Shown here: positions 35,359-44,855 of the stretch, piece after piece
How positions within the stretch are numbered: position 1 is the stretch's first letter
How the letters are laid out: every line of letters begins with the position of its first letter
Assembly (NCBI GenBank): GCA_043764895.1
Contig: JAYUJY010000216.1
Location: 1-64,000, forward strand
DNA: 64,000 bases
Reading direction: 5' to 3'
Source: JAAFJU01 sp043764895
GTDB lineage: Bacteria; Cyanobacteriota; Cyanobacteriia; Leptolyngbyales; Leptolyngbyaceae
Notes under the pieces: model-generated
The model's database searches: none
The model's input: the letters and a program-made list of their open reading frames with translations, nothing else
What the model was told of the DNA's origin: nothing
Translations under genes and position numbers: made by a program

Positions 35359-36207
35359 TTACGATAGCGTTAGAAACTTCTCTAGGGCTGTCGTGATGTC
35401 TTGTGGCCATCGACGGACGGTTTTGACCCAGGTGATATCTTTGTACCGCACATCAAGATCTAAGACTGAAACCCAGTTACTTTCAGCCTCGTCCCGTTTG
35501 CCTTGTCCCCAGAGAGCGGCGGTGTAGGCGGCTCGTACGTCTGCGAATCGAGGGTATTTGCGAATGATATTGCGCATCTCACGGACGGCTTCGTCTATGG
35601 TTCCCAACTGATAGAGCGCCAAGGCCGTATTTGCTCGGGCAATAGCAAAATCAGGGGCCAGGAGCGATGCCTTGCGGTAGTCAGTTACGGCTTCACTCCA
35701 ACGCCGCAGGCCCCCTTTGGCATTGCCGCGATTGTTGTAAGCAGCGGCATCTTTAGGGTCGAGTTCGAGCACATGGTCATAGTCTACGATCGCCTCTTCA
35801 TAGCGGTCTAGTCCTTCATAGGCTGCGCCACGATTAAGATAGGGATCGGGAGAATCGGGAGATAGGACAATAGCTCGGTTAAAGTCTTCGATCGCGAGTT
35901 CGAGCTTGCCCTGGCTTACCCGCGAGTTACCGCGATTGCTTAAGATCGCCGGATTGTTGGGCAGTCGTTTTAGGAGATCCGTCCAAGCAACCTCTGCAAG
36001 ATCAAACTGGCCCTGATTGGTTGCTCCAAAGGCCGTATCTCGAAGCTCCCCAATTTCCTTTAGGACGCTATCTTCTAAGACAGCGGTCGCCGGAGCTGAT
36101 TCCACCACCGTTTTAACCGTTGTTTCAGCCGCCAACGCAGGCAAATATCCCCACGTCAACACCATCACGATCGCAGCAAAGCAAGAGATCAATACACGCA
36201 TGAACAC
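35359..36207 (-). CDS. TPR-repeat protein, exported
   Basis: The 282-aa protein has a signal peptide (to about residue 27, ALAAE) and about five tetratricopeptide repeats (about 80-235, such as NPAILSNRGNSRVSQGKLEL and AAYNNRGNAKGGLRRWSEAV). The C-terminal part ends in RRWPQDITTALEKFLTLS. TPR arrays mediate protein-protein contact; in cyanobacteria such exported TPR proteins often help photosystem assembly. The exact partner is unknown. Start ATG 36207 (MFMRVL) or 36201. Confidence 0.85.
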   Translation of the reverse strand: MFMRVLISCFAAIVMVLTWGYLPALAAETTVKTVVESAPATAVLEDSVLKEIGELRDTAFGATNQGQFDLAEVAWTDLLKRLPNNPAILSNRGNSRVSQGKLELAIEDFNRAIVLSPDSPDPYLNRGAAYEGLDRYEEAIVDYDHVLELDPKDAAAYNNRGNAKGGLRRWSEAVTDYRKASLLAPDFAIARANTALALYQLGTIDEAVREMRNIIRKYPRFADVRAAYTAALWGQGKRDEAESNWVSVLDLDVRYKDITWVKTVRRWPQDITTALEKFLTLS

Positions 36208-36259
36208 GATTGCACATTAGTTTTTAATGAACTCCTCAATTGTAACGTAATTGTAATAG

Positions 36260-37999
36260 TTAGAGCGACTGGAGCGGCATCCCTAACCATCCCTCAAACA
36301 GGCTGGACTGCTGTGACGTGGCGTGGGGGAGTGCCACAAGGGTAAATTGGGACGGCTGTGGGTCGGTGAGGATGACTTGGGTTTGGAGAAGTTCGTCCTG
36401 ATGGAAAAACATCACCTCTAGCCGATCGCCCGGTTGGGACGCTTGAAGTCGTTCATTAAGCAAGTCTACGGTGGTTCGCAAACTATCTATTGCCACGAGT
36501 TCATCGCCCGCATCTAAACCTGCTTGCTCTGCGGGGGATCCGGCAGCCACGGTTTTAATAATAGTTCGCCCCTGTTCCATCACCGATCGCACCCCAAAAT
36601 AAGGCGCTAGTTTCCCCGTCTCTAGGTTGGAATCCAAGAGCAATCCAAAGTCCGTCAGAATGGCTTGGAACGGCAAATCATCCAGTCCATCTAGATATCG
36701 CTCAAAAAAGTCTGTTAGATCAAAGTCCGCCACGGCTTCGATCGTTGCTTTGAGATCCTCGGGCGTAAATCCAATCTCCGACTGGCCAAAGTTTTCCCAG
36801 AGTGACTGCATCACCTGATCCATCGATCGCGTGTTTTGGTGACGCTTCCGAATGGACAGATCAAGCAGAAACGTCACCATTTCGCCCTTCAGATAATAAG
36901 ACATCTGCGAGTTGGGCGAATTGGCATCGGGTCGGTAGAGCTTGATCCAGGCGTCGAAGCTCGATTCAGTCAAAGGTTGGACGGTGCGCCCGATCGTCGT
37001 CAGGTAGCGGGTGATGGATTTGCTAAAGTTTTTTAAATACGTTTTCGCATCATAAATCCCAGCTCGCAACGGAATCACTCCATCATAAAAACTCGTGGCC
37101 CCTTCAGAAAACCAGAGTGAGGGCGTATAGTTTTCAGCCTCGTAGTCAAAGACTTCTAGCGCCTTGGGTCGAATTCGTTTGACATTCCAGAGATGAAAAA
37201 ACTCATGGGCCACAAGAGTCAGAAAGTTCTCATAACGATCGCGTTTTTTAAAGCCGTTACGAGAAAAAACAAGCGACGTGGAATCTCTATGCTCTAGTCC
37301 GCCATAGCCGTTTGTCAGATGCAAAATAAAGAGATATCGATCGTAGGGCAACCCCCCAAACAGCGTCGCTTCGGTCTCAATGATCCGCGTCATGTCGGCA
37401 ATCAGCGGCTGAACGTCTAGATTCCCTTTCCCCCAAATCACCAGTTCATGAGGCTTACCCAAAACGTCAAAGGCCAATTGAGTATGCAATCCTATCTCAA
37501 ACGGACTATCGACCAAAGTGTCGAAGTCTTTGGCCCTGAAGCAGTGTTCGGCCACTTGAGGGAGCGCCGTTGCAATGGTCCAAGCCGGGTCAGGCAAGGC
37601 GATCGTAACGTCGATCGGATCCTGAAGATGTCCAGGAATAAAAAAGAACATCGCGGCCCCATTGAAGTAGCCGTGGGTGTGATCGAGGTGATTGGTGCGG
37701 ACGGTGAGGTCGTTGGCGTAGAGGCGATAGCGCACGGTGACGCGGGTATTATCCGGATTGGCAATCCGCCACTGGTTCTTCGCCGTCTTATGGCAGGTCA
37801 GCCGTTGCCCCTGATCATCCTCAGCCGTCAAGCGCTGAATATGCCGTGAATACTCGCGGACCATATAGGATCCGGGTGTCCACACGGGCATCACAAGGTC
37901 TATGGACTCTCCCGTGCCTGTAGCAATCTCTGCCATCACCTCAAAGCAGTGGTTAGTGGGCTGGGGCATGGCCACGGTGTAGCGTAACGTTGGGGGCAT
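36260..37999 (-). CDS. M61-family aminopeptidase with PDZ domain
   Basis: The 579-aa protein has an N-terminal beta domain (about 1-170) and a metalloprotease core. The zinc motif LVAHEFFHLWNVKRIRP (HExxH with Glu catalytic) is the glycyl-aminopeptidase signature. A PDZ domain at the C-terminus (about 475-550) includes AAGSPAEQAGLDAGDELVAI. It has no clear signal peptide. It follows the Crp-type regulator by 8 bp on the same strand, which suggests an operon. Confidence 0.93.
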   Translation of the reverse strand: MPPTLRYTVAMPQPTNHCFEVMAEIATGTGESIDLVMPVWTPGSYMVREYSRHIQRLTAEDDQGQRLTCHKTAKNQWRIANPDNTRVTVRYRLYANDLTVRTNHLDHTHGYFNGAAMFFFIPGHLQDPIDVTIALPDPAWTIATALPQVAEHCFRAKDFDTLVDSPFEIGLHTQLAFDVLGKPHELVIWGKGNLDVQPLIADMTRIIETEATLFGGLPYDRYLFILHLTNGYGGLEHRDSTSLVFSRNGFKKRDRYENFLTLVAHEFFHLWNVKRIRPKALEVFDYEAENYTPSLWFSEGATSFYDGVIPLRAGIYDAKTYLKNFSKSITRYLTTIGRTVQPLTESSFDAWIKLYRPDANSPNSQMSYYLKGEMVTFLLDLSIRKRHQNTRSMDQVMQSLWENFGQSEIGFTPEDLKATIEAVADFDLTDFFERYLDGLDDLPFQAILTDFGLLLDSNLETGKLAPYFGVRSVMEQGRTIIKTVAAGSPAEQAGLDAGDELVAIDSLRTTVDLLNERLQASQPGDRLEVMFFHQDELLQTQVILTDPQPSQFTLVALPHATSQQSSLFEGWLGMPLQSL

Positions 38000-38007
38000 T
38001 GCGTCGG

Positions 38008-38703
38008 TTAGGTAGAGGACTTGCTGAGAAGCTGCTGCATTTGTCTGAGGTTGGGCAGAAGCAGAATCGATCGATCGACTTGGACTTTAAGCCAGCCTTT
38101 CTCAAGCAGCCGCGAAATAATTTTACTCGCATCGTCGCCGCCCACGTCTGAAACATCGGCCAAGTCGCGAGGCGCAATGTTGAAAATCTCAACGCCTTCA
38201 TTGGTCGTATTGCCATAGGCTTCAGCCAGGGACACCAAGGTATGAATGAGCTTCACCGCAGGCGGCTGGTCGCGCAATTGGGAACGCAAGTTAGTCTGAC
38301 GAAGACGACGCACCATCAGTTGGAGCATCCGATGATGCAGTTGCGGATCCTTAAAAAGCGTCTGGATAAATCGTCCCGCAGCAATGCTCAGGAGCTTAAC
38401 GCTAGTCAGTGCAATCACGTCGGTCGATCGAGGCGACTCATCTAGAACGGCCATCTCGCCAAAGAAATCCCCTCGCCCCAAAATAGCCAATGTTGCAACG
38501 TCTTCAGTACTGCCAGACGTACGCCTGACTTTCACCCAGCCCGAGGTAATGAAATAGACGGCATTGCCCCAAGCATCTTCCATTAGGACCGCACGTCCCG
38601 CTGGATATTCATGTTCAACCGCAACAGAAAGCAGCCCATCCAAGGTTTCAGGATCGGCGGCGGCAAGGAGCGGGAACAGTTCACTAATGACTTCAGTTTG
38701 CAT
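38008..38703 (-). CDS. Crp/Fnr-family transcriptional regulator
   Basis: The 231-aa protein has a cyclic-nucleotide-binding-type beta barrel (about 15-130) and a C-terminal winged helix (about 155-220, APRDLADVSDVGGDDASKII). The phosphate-binding cassette region GRGDFFGEMAVLDESPRSTDV is present with GEMAVL and an Arg, so cAMP-like ligand binding is possible. It is the first gene of a two-gene unit with the M61 peptidase. A Crp binding site is not obvious. Confidence 0.93.
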   Translation of the reverse strand: MQTEVISELFPLLAAADPETLDGLLSVAVEHEYPAGRAVLMEDAWGNAVYFITSGWVKVRRTSGSTEDVATLAILGRGDFFGEMAVLDESPRSTDVIALTSVKLLSIAAGRFIQTLFKDPQLHHRMLQLMVRRLRQTNLRSQLRDQPPAVKLIHTLVSLAEAYGNTTNEGVEIFNIAPRDLADVSDVGGDDASKIISRLLEKGWLKVQVDRSILLLPNLRQMQQLLSKSST

Positions 38704-38781
38704 GGAAGCGACAGAGTCCGGCGGAGTTAGATTTGGATAGTTACCATTGTGCCCGGTCTTTCCGGGAAGATCCGCATTTCT

Positions 38782-39630
38782 TTATGGGATTGATGGTTTT
38801 ACAATGTGGCGCAAATGGGGAAGCCAGGTCTCGACTAGCGGTTGCCAGCCTATGACAATCGGCTGAAGATGCGCGAGGGTGGTGGGGTTGAGACTGTCCG
38901 CTGCATAACGTATGGGGCGTCCATCCAGATCACAACACATCAATCCAGCCGTCTGTGCTAGGGCCAGCGGCGCAACGGTATCCCAGACTTTGACGCGGTT
39001 GTTGAAATAGACGTAGAGTCCAGCTTTACCATGAATAACCTCCAAGACTTTTAGCCCAAAGCTTCCTAGGCGAGTGTCAAATTGGAGGCTGGGGATTTGG
39101 GATTGAAGCGCGGTTCCGTATTTTTCGTGATCCCTAAAGCCCACAATAACGGTGGATGATTGCGTCAGCCGATCGACGTGCAGCATCGTAGGCAAGCCAT
39201 CATCTTGACAGCTCCACAACCCCAGTTCCGGACCGCCGTAGTAAAGCTGACCATACTCTGGTGCATGAATCCAACCTGCTGTCGGCGTGCGATCGACCAA
39301 GGCACCCACCATGACCGCATAGCCTGGATCGCCTTTAATAAAATCCTGAGTGCCATCTAACGGATCAATGCACCACAGTCGGGAGTAGGGCTGCCAAAAC
39401 TGAGCTAGCGAGTCATTATTTTCTTCAGTAATAACACCATCTTTGGGAAATTTGTCATTAAAAATGTCGGTTAAGTACCGATCGAGCGTGCGATCGACGT
39501 CCGTAACAAAATCATCCGCTGCTTTTTCATAAACCTGGAATCCTTGCTTAGCTAGCCGTTTCGCTTCATTGCCGCAGGTTCTGACCGACTGGCCGATGCT
39601 ATGTACCTGTTTTAGGTCCCAGCGCCCCAT
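38782..39630 (-). CDS. CysQ/inositol monophosphatase-family phosphatase
   Basis: The 282-aa protein has the metal-binding motifs VITEENND (E-E) and LWCIDPLDGTQDFIKG (DPLDGT), and a C-terminal VWDTVAPLALAQTAG (WDxxP-like). These place it in the IMPase superfamily; it is most like 3'(2'),5'-bisphosphate nucleotidases (CysQ), which clear PAP from sulfate assimilation. It is a stand-alone minus-strand gene with ATG start (MGRWDLKQVHS). Confidence 0.88.
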   Translation of the reverse strand: MGRWDLKQVHSIGQSVRTCGNEAKRLAKQGFQVYEKAADDFVTDVDRTLDRYLTDIFNDKFPKDGVITEENNDSLAQFWQPYSRLWCIDPLDGTQDFIKGDPGYAVMVGALVDRTPTAGWIHAPEYGQLYYGGPELGLWSCQDDGLPTMLHVDRLTQSSTVIVGFRDHEKYGTALQSQIPSLQFDTRLGSFGLKVLEVIHGKAGLYVYFNNRVKVWDTVAPLALAQTAGLMCCDLDGRPIRYAADSLNPTTLAHLQPIVIGWQPLVETWLPHLRHIVKPSIP

Positions 39631-39729
39631 ATTGTACTCACTCCATTACACGCCGCTGTCCATAAGACTACCATGGTCACCCCACGGACTAAAACAGGAA
39701 CTTAAACACGTGGCCTGAAAACAGGACTA

Positions 39730-39768
39730 AAAAACGGGCGGGTCACTTACAAGAAGAAACCCGCCCGT
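39730..39768 (-). terminator. intrinsic terminator after ycf35
   Basis: A perfect 10-bp stem ACGGGCGGGT (39734-39743) pairs with ACCCGCCCGT (39759-39768); the loop is 15 nt, and a run of six T follows on the minus strand. It sits 28 nt past the ycf35 stop. Confidence 0.92.
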
Positions 39769-39796
39769 CAAGCTTGGGAACGCGCAGAAACTAAAC

Positions 39797-40147
39797 TTAA
39801 TGCAGAACCAATTTCACATTGGCATTGCTTAGGCCAGGACGCTTCACTTCAGAAAGCGTTTTGTTAACTGCGTATTTCTGGTTGATGGAGTTAATCAACT
39901 CAGTCTGATTGTGCTTTTTGGCAACGCCCCAGAGATCAGCGATCAGATCAAAGGATCCATCGGCGTTCCGTGACCAACCTAGGTCATACTCGCCATCAAG
40001 TACGGCCACAATATCGGCTCGGAGACGCTGACCGTTGTAGCCTCGGACATCGGCTTCAGTCTTCGTAGAAATGCCGAGATCACGCAGAGAATTCTTAAGA
40101 ATTTCAGCGTCCGAAACCTTGGTGCGCAGAGTGCTAAAGTGAGACAT
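39797..40147 (-). CDS. ycf35: Ycf35 family (DUF1257) protein
   Basis: The 116-aa soluble protein carries LRTKVSDAEILKNSLRDLGI and DGEYDLGWSRNADGSFDLIAD, then the conserved C-terminal KYAVNKTLSEVKRPGLSNAN. The family is found in cyanobacteria and red-algal plastids and its role is unknown. The open frame extends to 40369, but a GGAGG 8 nt upstream sets the start at ATG 40147. It follows ycf46 (152 bp) on the same strand. Confidence 0.9.
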   Translation of the reverse strand: MSHFSTLRTKVSDAEILKNSLRDLGISTKTEADVRGYNGQRLRADIVAVLDGEYDLGWSRNADGSFDLIADLWGVAKKHNQTELINSINQKYAVNKTLSEVKRPGLSNANVKLVLH

Positions 40148-40298
40148 GAGAGTTTCCTCCGTGGAAAATTCTAAACAACGACAACGGGTCTGTGTATCAA
40201 TTGTGCGAATCAATCCGTTAACTGATCTAGAGGTCACTTCATTCAAGAAGTGGTGATCTAGGGTTAACCCCTCTCTCGTGTTCGCGAGAGAAAGCCTT

Positions 40299-41813
40299 TT
40301 AAAACTCCAATCGCTGATATTCAGCGACGGAGGCTGCCGCAGGTCGAGCGCGTTGTCGCGCCCAATCACGCAGGGCAGTTACTTGCTCATTCATGGTCTT
40401 GGACAACGGCACTGTAGCGCGACATGCCGCGATGATGTCCAATTGGGTAAATTCCCGATCCTGAGCAAAAGCTTCATACATAGCAGCGACGAGTGCTTGC
40501 TCAATTTCTGCGCCGGAAAATCCTTCGCAGACATTAGCCAGTTGCACGAGGTCAAAGCGATCGATCGCTCTGCGCCGCTTCATGAGGTGAATTCTAAAAA
40601 TATCTTGTCGTTCTTCCGCCGTAGGCAGATCAACGAAGAAGATTTCGTCAAAGCGTCCCTTGCGAAGAAACTCGCTTGGTAAGCGTTCGACTCGGTTGGC
40701 CGTTGCCATAACAAAGACAGGAGACGTTTTCTCCTGCATCCAAGTCAGGAATGACCCGAAAATACGACTTGATGTCCCCCCGTCAGAATCTGCCGATCCG
40801 CCAGCGCCGCCAAAGGCTTTGTCTAGCTCGTCAATAAACAGAATGGCCGGAGAAATCGATTCAGCCGTCTTCAGCGCAGCCCGCAAGTTAGCCTCAGATT
40901 TGCCGACGGTCGAGCCGTCATAGACCCGCCCCATATCTAAACGGAGCAGGGGCAAACCCCATAGGCGAGCGGTCGTCTTAGCAATCAACGATTTACCACA
41001 GCCCGGAACCCCAAGAATCAACATTCCCTTAGGTTGAGGCAGACCGTAATCCCGAGCGCGTTCAGTGAATGCGTTCGATCGCTGAGTTAGCCAGTGCTTC
41101 AGTTCTTCTAGACCGCCCACTGAAGCTAACGTGCCATCATCTTCAATGTATTCAAGAATGCCATTGCGACGAATGAGCTGCTTCTTCTCGGAGAGGATGA
41201 TTTCAACTTCTTCCCCTGTGAGGCGGTTGGCCGTGACACTTGCTTTTCGGTAAACTTTTTCAGCTTCGTCTTTGGTTAGGCCAAGAGCAGCTTTTACCAA
41301 TTTTTCACGAACTTCAGTTTCAAGAAGCTTGCCGGGCATAGCGATCAGTTGTTGAGCAAGAACAGTCTCCAACTCTGCCATTGAAGGCAATGCAAAGTCT
41401 AGTACTGCAACTTCTTTCTCAAGCTCGATCGGAATCTGCTGAAACGGCGACATTAGGATGATGGTTTTTTTCGTCCCTTTGAAGGCCGCGATCGCATCCC
41501 GAATCCACCGAACAACTTCAGCACTTCCAGTTCCGTCCTGCAAGAATGGATGAAGATCCTTGAAGACAAAAATTGCTGGCTCTTTATGCCGAATAGCAAA
41601 CTCAAACGCCTGTTGGGGCGGGATAGTACCGTGCTGAGGCGATCCCTCGCCATACTCGATGATCCCACGAGTTAAGGTCCAGACGAAAATTCGCTTTTCC
41701 GGCTTGTGGGTGGCGATCAAGGCGATCGCGCTCTCTGCTCTTTCTTCCTCAGATGTGACGAGATAGATTAGAGGGTATTGAGCTTGGATTAAGATACTCA
41801 GCTCTTCTTGCAT
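40299..41813 (-). CDS. ycf46: Ycf46-type AAA+ ATPase
   Basis: The 504-aa protein has an N-terminal non-catalytic AAA-like domain (about 1-190: MQEELSILIQAQYPLIYLVT, VWTLTRGI) and a C-terminal AAA+ ATPase. That part has Walker A GVPGCGKSLIAKT, Walker B ILFIDELDKAF and a second region of homology with LRKGRFDEIFFVD. Ycf46 has been linked to photosynthesis control and inorganic carbon use. The start is set at ATG 41813, with GAGGTGGA upstream and family similarity beginning there; 12 more codons are open. Confidence 0.93.
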   Translation of the reverse strand: MQEELSILIQAQYPLIYLVTSEEERAESAIALIATHKPEKRIFVWTLTRGIIEYGEGSPQHGTIPPQQAFEFAIRHKEPAIFVFKDLHPFLQDGTGSAEVVRWIRDAIAAFKGTKKTIILMSPFQQIPIELEKEVAVLDFALPSMAELETVLAQQLIAMPGKLLETEVREKLVKAALGLTKDEAEKVYRKASVTANRLTGEEVEIILSEKKQLIRRNGILEYIEDDGTLASVGGLEELKHWLTQRSNAFTERARDYGLPQPKGMLILGVPGCGKSLIAKTTARLWGLPLLRLDMGRVYDGSTVGKSEANLRAALKTAESISPAILFIDELDKAFGGAGGSADSDGGTSSRIFGSFLTWMQEKTSPVFVMATANRVERLPSEFLRKGRFDEIFFVDLPTAEERQDIFRIHLMKRRRAIDRFDLVQLANVCEGFSGAEIEQALVAAMYEAFAQDREFTQLDIIAACRATVPLSKTMNEQVTALRDWARQRARPAAASVAEYQRLEF

Positions 41814-41882
41814 AGCGTGATCCACCTCAGCTTTGAAAGGTATCGGCAATCCGAAGGAACGGGGTCAATTCTTTTCTCAACG

Positions 41883-42203
41883 TTAACAGGGAACCAAAAG
41901 GCTCTCGTCTGATTGAGGCAAAGTGATTATTAACTCCTCAGAAATGACAGTGGACAACTGGCTGATTGATTGCATCTCTCCATTTCGGAGGACCGATGGG
42001 CTTTCGCAGGTTGGGCAATGGTAGATCTGATGGGTCGTCCCATGATCTTCCGATCGTTCTACCACCTCAGAATGAGATAGATAAAAACAAATTGCTCGTT
42101 CCGCAAGAACCGACATTGGCTCTGCATCCACTGCCGCCCGGATTTTAAGTTGGCGGTGAAGGCTAGAGGGAAGATACAACGTAACCTTTTGCTTGTCTTG
42201 CAT
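41883..42203 (-). CDS. ribbon-helix-helix-like small protein
   Basis: The 106-aa protein has an N-terminal RHH pattern (QKVTLYLPSSLHRQLKIRAA, then PMSVLAERAICFYLSH), a possible Zn-binding CPTCESPSVL segment (about 68-77) and an acidic C-terminus. RHH proteins bind DNA as dimers. It lies 69 bp upstream of ycf46 on the same strand and may regulate or accompany it. No target site is visible. Divergent from the SH3 gene. Confidence 0.72.
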   Translation of the reverse strand: MQDKQKVTLYLPSSLHRQLKIRAAVDAEPMSVLAERAICFYLSHSEVVERSEDHGTTHQIYHCPTCESPSVLRNGEMQSISQLSTVISEELIITLPQSDESLLVPC

Positions 42204-42475
42204 AACAACTATTGATTGGGCTTAACCGGGTATGAATATACATTACTGGGTCTACACATCTCTGTCAAGACAGTAAGCTGCTTTGACGTCAATTTCTTTA
42301 CATTTGTTTACACAACAGACATCTTGAGACTGCCAGGTGATGTTAGATGTGTCTGAAGAGATCTGAGATCGGCTTTTTGGGTGTTTCTCTGGAGAACGTT
42401 TGGGAAGCGAGTGGGGCACACTTAGGTATTCTGGTTTAATTCATTTACTGCTGATCAAAAGCGTGGGGTGCTGTC

Positions 42476-43315
42476 ATGGTTTGGAAGATGCCGTTAGAAC
42501 AATTGCCGAAAACGTCCCTGAAACTTGCGTTTCAGTCTCCCTTGACGGTGGGAACTTGGTTGACGATCGTTGTGACCGTTCTGGGCGTTGGTTACGCCGC
42601 GCTCACCCCCAAACCATCCCAGTCCTCAGATCTAAAGCCGATTCCAGCCAAGGTTTCTATTCTAGAACTCACGAAGTCTGGAAACTGTCAGACGTTAGTG
42701 ACCGACCCCAATCCCCCGTTGAATATCCGATCGAGTCCAGTTTCCGCCAAAGATAACGTCGTGGGCAACTTGAAAAATGGCACGATAGTGACGGTTATTA
42801 ATGAGAATCAAGGCTGGGTGCAGATTTCACAGCCCTTACGGGGTTGGATTTACGAAAATCTAACGGTGACAACTTGTACATCAGGTCCGAATAAGACGAG
42901 TGCTAACCCAGAGGCAGAACCCGTTGCAACGCTCACTGCGCCCAACACTGCGATCGAAGTCTCGGCACTAAATCCAAAAGACGCGTCCAAATCGGTTTTG
43001 ATGAGCGGTGATGCCCTTGTTACAGCGGCCCAGCAACGATTTCATGGGGGAGATCTGCAAGGAGCCATTGAGAAACTGCGCCAAGTGAGTGCCGAGGATA
43101 GTTCCCACACCGAAGCCAGTTCATTGCTCAAAACCATGCCTGAGCAATGGCAATCCGCTACCAAGACTTACAACAAGGCCGAAGTGGCCCTTCAACGCAA
43201 TCAGTTCAAAACGGTTCTAGCACTCGTGTCTGAAATGCCCGATATTCGTCATTGGCGTGCAAAAATGACCCCGCTCGTCAAGTTCGCGATCGCCCATCAA
43301 AATAGTGCATTGTGA
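42476..43315 (+). CDS. membrane-anchored SH3-domain protein
   Basis: The 279-aa protein has one TM helix (about 24-43, TVGTWLTIVVTVLGVGYAAL) and an SH3b domain (about 75-117, PPLNIRSSPVSAKDNVVGNL to GWIYENLTVTT). A linker and a helical C-terminal region (about 175-270) with a TPR-like repeat (FHGGDLQGAIEKLRQVSAED) follow. SH3b domains bind cell-wall peptide in many bacterial proteins. Start ATG (MVWKMPLEQL). The stop codon lies in a tandem 15-bp repeat. Confidence 0.85.
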   Translation: MVWKMPLEQLPKTSLKLAFQSPLTVGTWLTIVVTVLGVGYAALTPKPSQSSDLKPIPAKVSILELTKSGNCQTLVTDPNPPLNIRSSPVSAKDNVVGNLKNGTIVTVINENQGWVQISQPLRGWIYENLTVTTCTSGPNKTSANPEAEPVATLTAPNTAIEVSALNPKDASKSVLMSGDALVTAAQQRFHGGDLQGAIEKLRQVSAEDSSHTEASSLLKTMPEQWQSATKTYNKAEVALQRNQFKTVLALVSEMPDIRHWRAKMTPLVKFAIAHQNSAL

Positions 43316-43348
43316 TTAAGTGCATTGTGATTAAGTGCATTGTGATTA
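43304..43348. repeat. three perfect 15-bp tandem repeats at the end of the SH3 gene
   Basis: Three perfect units of AGTGCATTGTGATTA occupy 43304-43318, 43319-43333 and 43334-43348. The first unit carries the TGA stop codon of the SH3-domain gene. Confidence 0.95.
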
Positions 43349-43377
43349 AGCACCACGTCTAGCTAACGACTTAGGGC

Positions 43378-44823
43378 TTAGGGTTCTGCGATCGCCGCTT
43401 TCTGGGCTGCATAGCGTTCTTTGAACTGGCGTTGTTGGACGGCATGATCTACGATCGGTTTGACATAGCCGACCCGATCGCGAATTTGCTTTTCGATATC
43501 GCCCGTGAGTAAGGCTTTGGTTTCTACCGTGGCGAGTTCCGGAACCCATTGACGAATATAGTCTCCGCCAGAATCAAACTTTTGCGCTTGGCTGGCTGGA
43601 TTAAAGATTCGCAAGGGCTTCGGGTCCATGCCGCTGGAGGCGCTCCATTGCCAGCCGCCATTGTTCGCCGACAAATCACCATCGACGAGATGCTGCATAA
43701 AATATTTCTCTCCCGATCGCCAATCCAAGATCAAATCTTTCGTTAAGAAACTGGCCACAATCATCCGACAACGGTTGTGCATCCAGCCCGTTTCGTTAAG
43801 CTGACGCATGGCCGCATCGACGATCGGGTAGCCTGTCTTACCTTCGCACCAGGCTTGAAAACTGCGATCGTTGTCATTCCAGGGGAAGCCTTTAAACTGT
43901 TCGCGGTAAGGCCCATCCGCAAGTTCGGGGAAGTGATACATGACCTGTTGATAAAATTCGCGCCATGCGAGTTCTTGCTGCCAGGTTCGCACGCCAATTT
44001 TCGCGCCATCGCCTGTAGCGGCATTCATCGCAACTTTTGTGGTTTCCCAAATCGTCCGAATCCCGATCGCCCCAAACTTCAGCGCAGGACTGAGGGTGGA
44101 AGTGCCCGGATTTGCGGGAAAATTACGCTCCTCGTCGTAGGCTTCAATGGCGCTTGCTGCAAAGATTTCGAGCTGCTTCTGCGCTGCCAGTTCACCGGGA
44201 GCTAAGATTTGCCCTGCCGTCCAGACAAACCCAAAATCCTTCAGTTTTGGCAAGGCGATCGCACCGTGGGATTGTGCAGTGGTCTGTTCATCAGGCGTCA
44301 ACCCCGTTGCCCCTTCTAGCGTTGGGTAGGGTTTCTTTTTATCGTGCGTAATCCAATTTTTCCAGAAGGGTCCGTAGACGGTGTAGGGTTCGCTTTTCGA
44401 TTTCGATACGATTTCAGTCGGCGTATGCAAGAGCTGATCCCAAAAGGTTTCGACTCCGATTCCAATCTCGTGCAGCGCTGCAATCATGGCATTGTCACGC
44501 GTTTTTGCGTAGGGTTCCACATCCCAGTTCCAGAACACTTGGTGCGCTGCGATCGCCTTAGCGAGTTTTGGAATAGCATCCACGGGATTATCTTGCAGAA
44601 TCAGAAGTTGACTCCCAGCAGCAACATAACGATCCTGCAAACATTTCAAACACCCGAGCAAATAATCCACCCGAACATCGGCTATATCCTCGCCCTGCAA
44701 AATTTTCGGGTCCAAACAAAAGACCCCCACCACCTTTGGACTCCGTTGTCGTGCCATAGCCAGCCCGACGTTATCACCAATCCGCAAATCCCGCCGATGC
44801 CAAAATAAAATCAAATCCGACAT
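43378..44823 (-). CDS. phr: deoxyribodipyrimidine photolyase
   Basis: The 481-aa class I photolyase/cryptochrome repairs UV cyclobutane pyrimidine dimers with light. The N-terminal antenna domain opens SDLILFWHRRDLRIGDNVGL, and the FAD-binding C-terminal domain has WQQELAWREFYQQ, MRQLNETGWMHNRCRMI and WSASSGMDPKPLRIFNP. The frame is open 61 codons further, but those lie in the repeat at 44856-44957; the real start is ATG 44823. It is followed 29 bp later by the tandem repeat on the other side. Confidence 0.95.
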   Translation of the reverse strand: MSDLILFWHRRDLRIGDNVGLAMARQRSPKVVGVFCLDPKILQGEDIADVRVDYLLGCLKCLQDRYVAAGSQLLILQDNPVDAIPKLAKAIAAHQVFWNWDVEPYAKTRDNAMIAALHEIGIGVETFWDQLLHTPTEIVSKSKSEPYTVYGPFWKNWITHDKKKPYPTLEGATGLTPDEQTTAQSHGAIALPKLKDFGFVWTAGQILAPGELAAQKQLEIFAASAIEAYDEERNFPANPGTSTLSPALKFGAIGIRTIWETTKVAMNAATGDGAKIGVRTWQQELAWREFYQQVMYHFPELADGPYREQFKGFPWNDNDRSFQAWCEGKTGYPIVDAAMRQLNETGWMHNRCRMIVASFLTKDLILDWRSGEKYFMQHLVDGDLSANNGGWQWSASSGMDPKPLRIFNPASQAQKFDSGGDYIRQWVPELATVETKALLTGDIEKQIRDRVGYVKPIVDHAVQQRQFKERYAAQKAAIAEP

Positions 44824-44855
44824 GAAACCCACCCCCATGGCATTCAAGGAAAACC

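Noticed and set aside
40148..40369. N-terminal extension of Ycf35
   Set aside because: A clear GGAGG precedes the ATG at 40147, and the extra residues do not fit the family.
43304..43348. Possible CRISPR-like array
   Set aside because: The repeats are contiguous with no spacers, and no cas genes are present.
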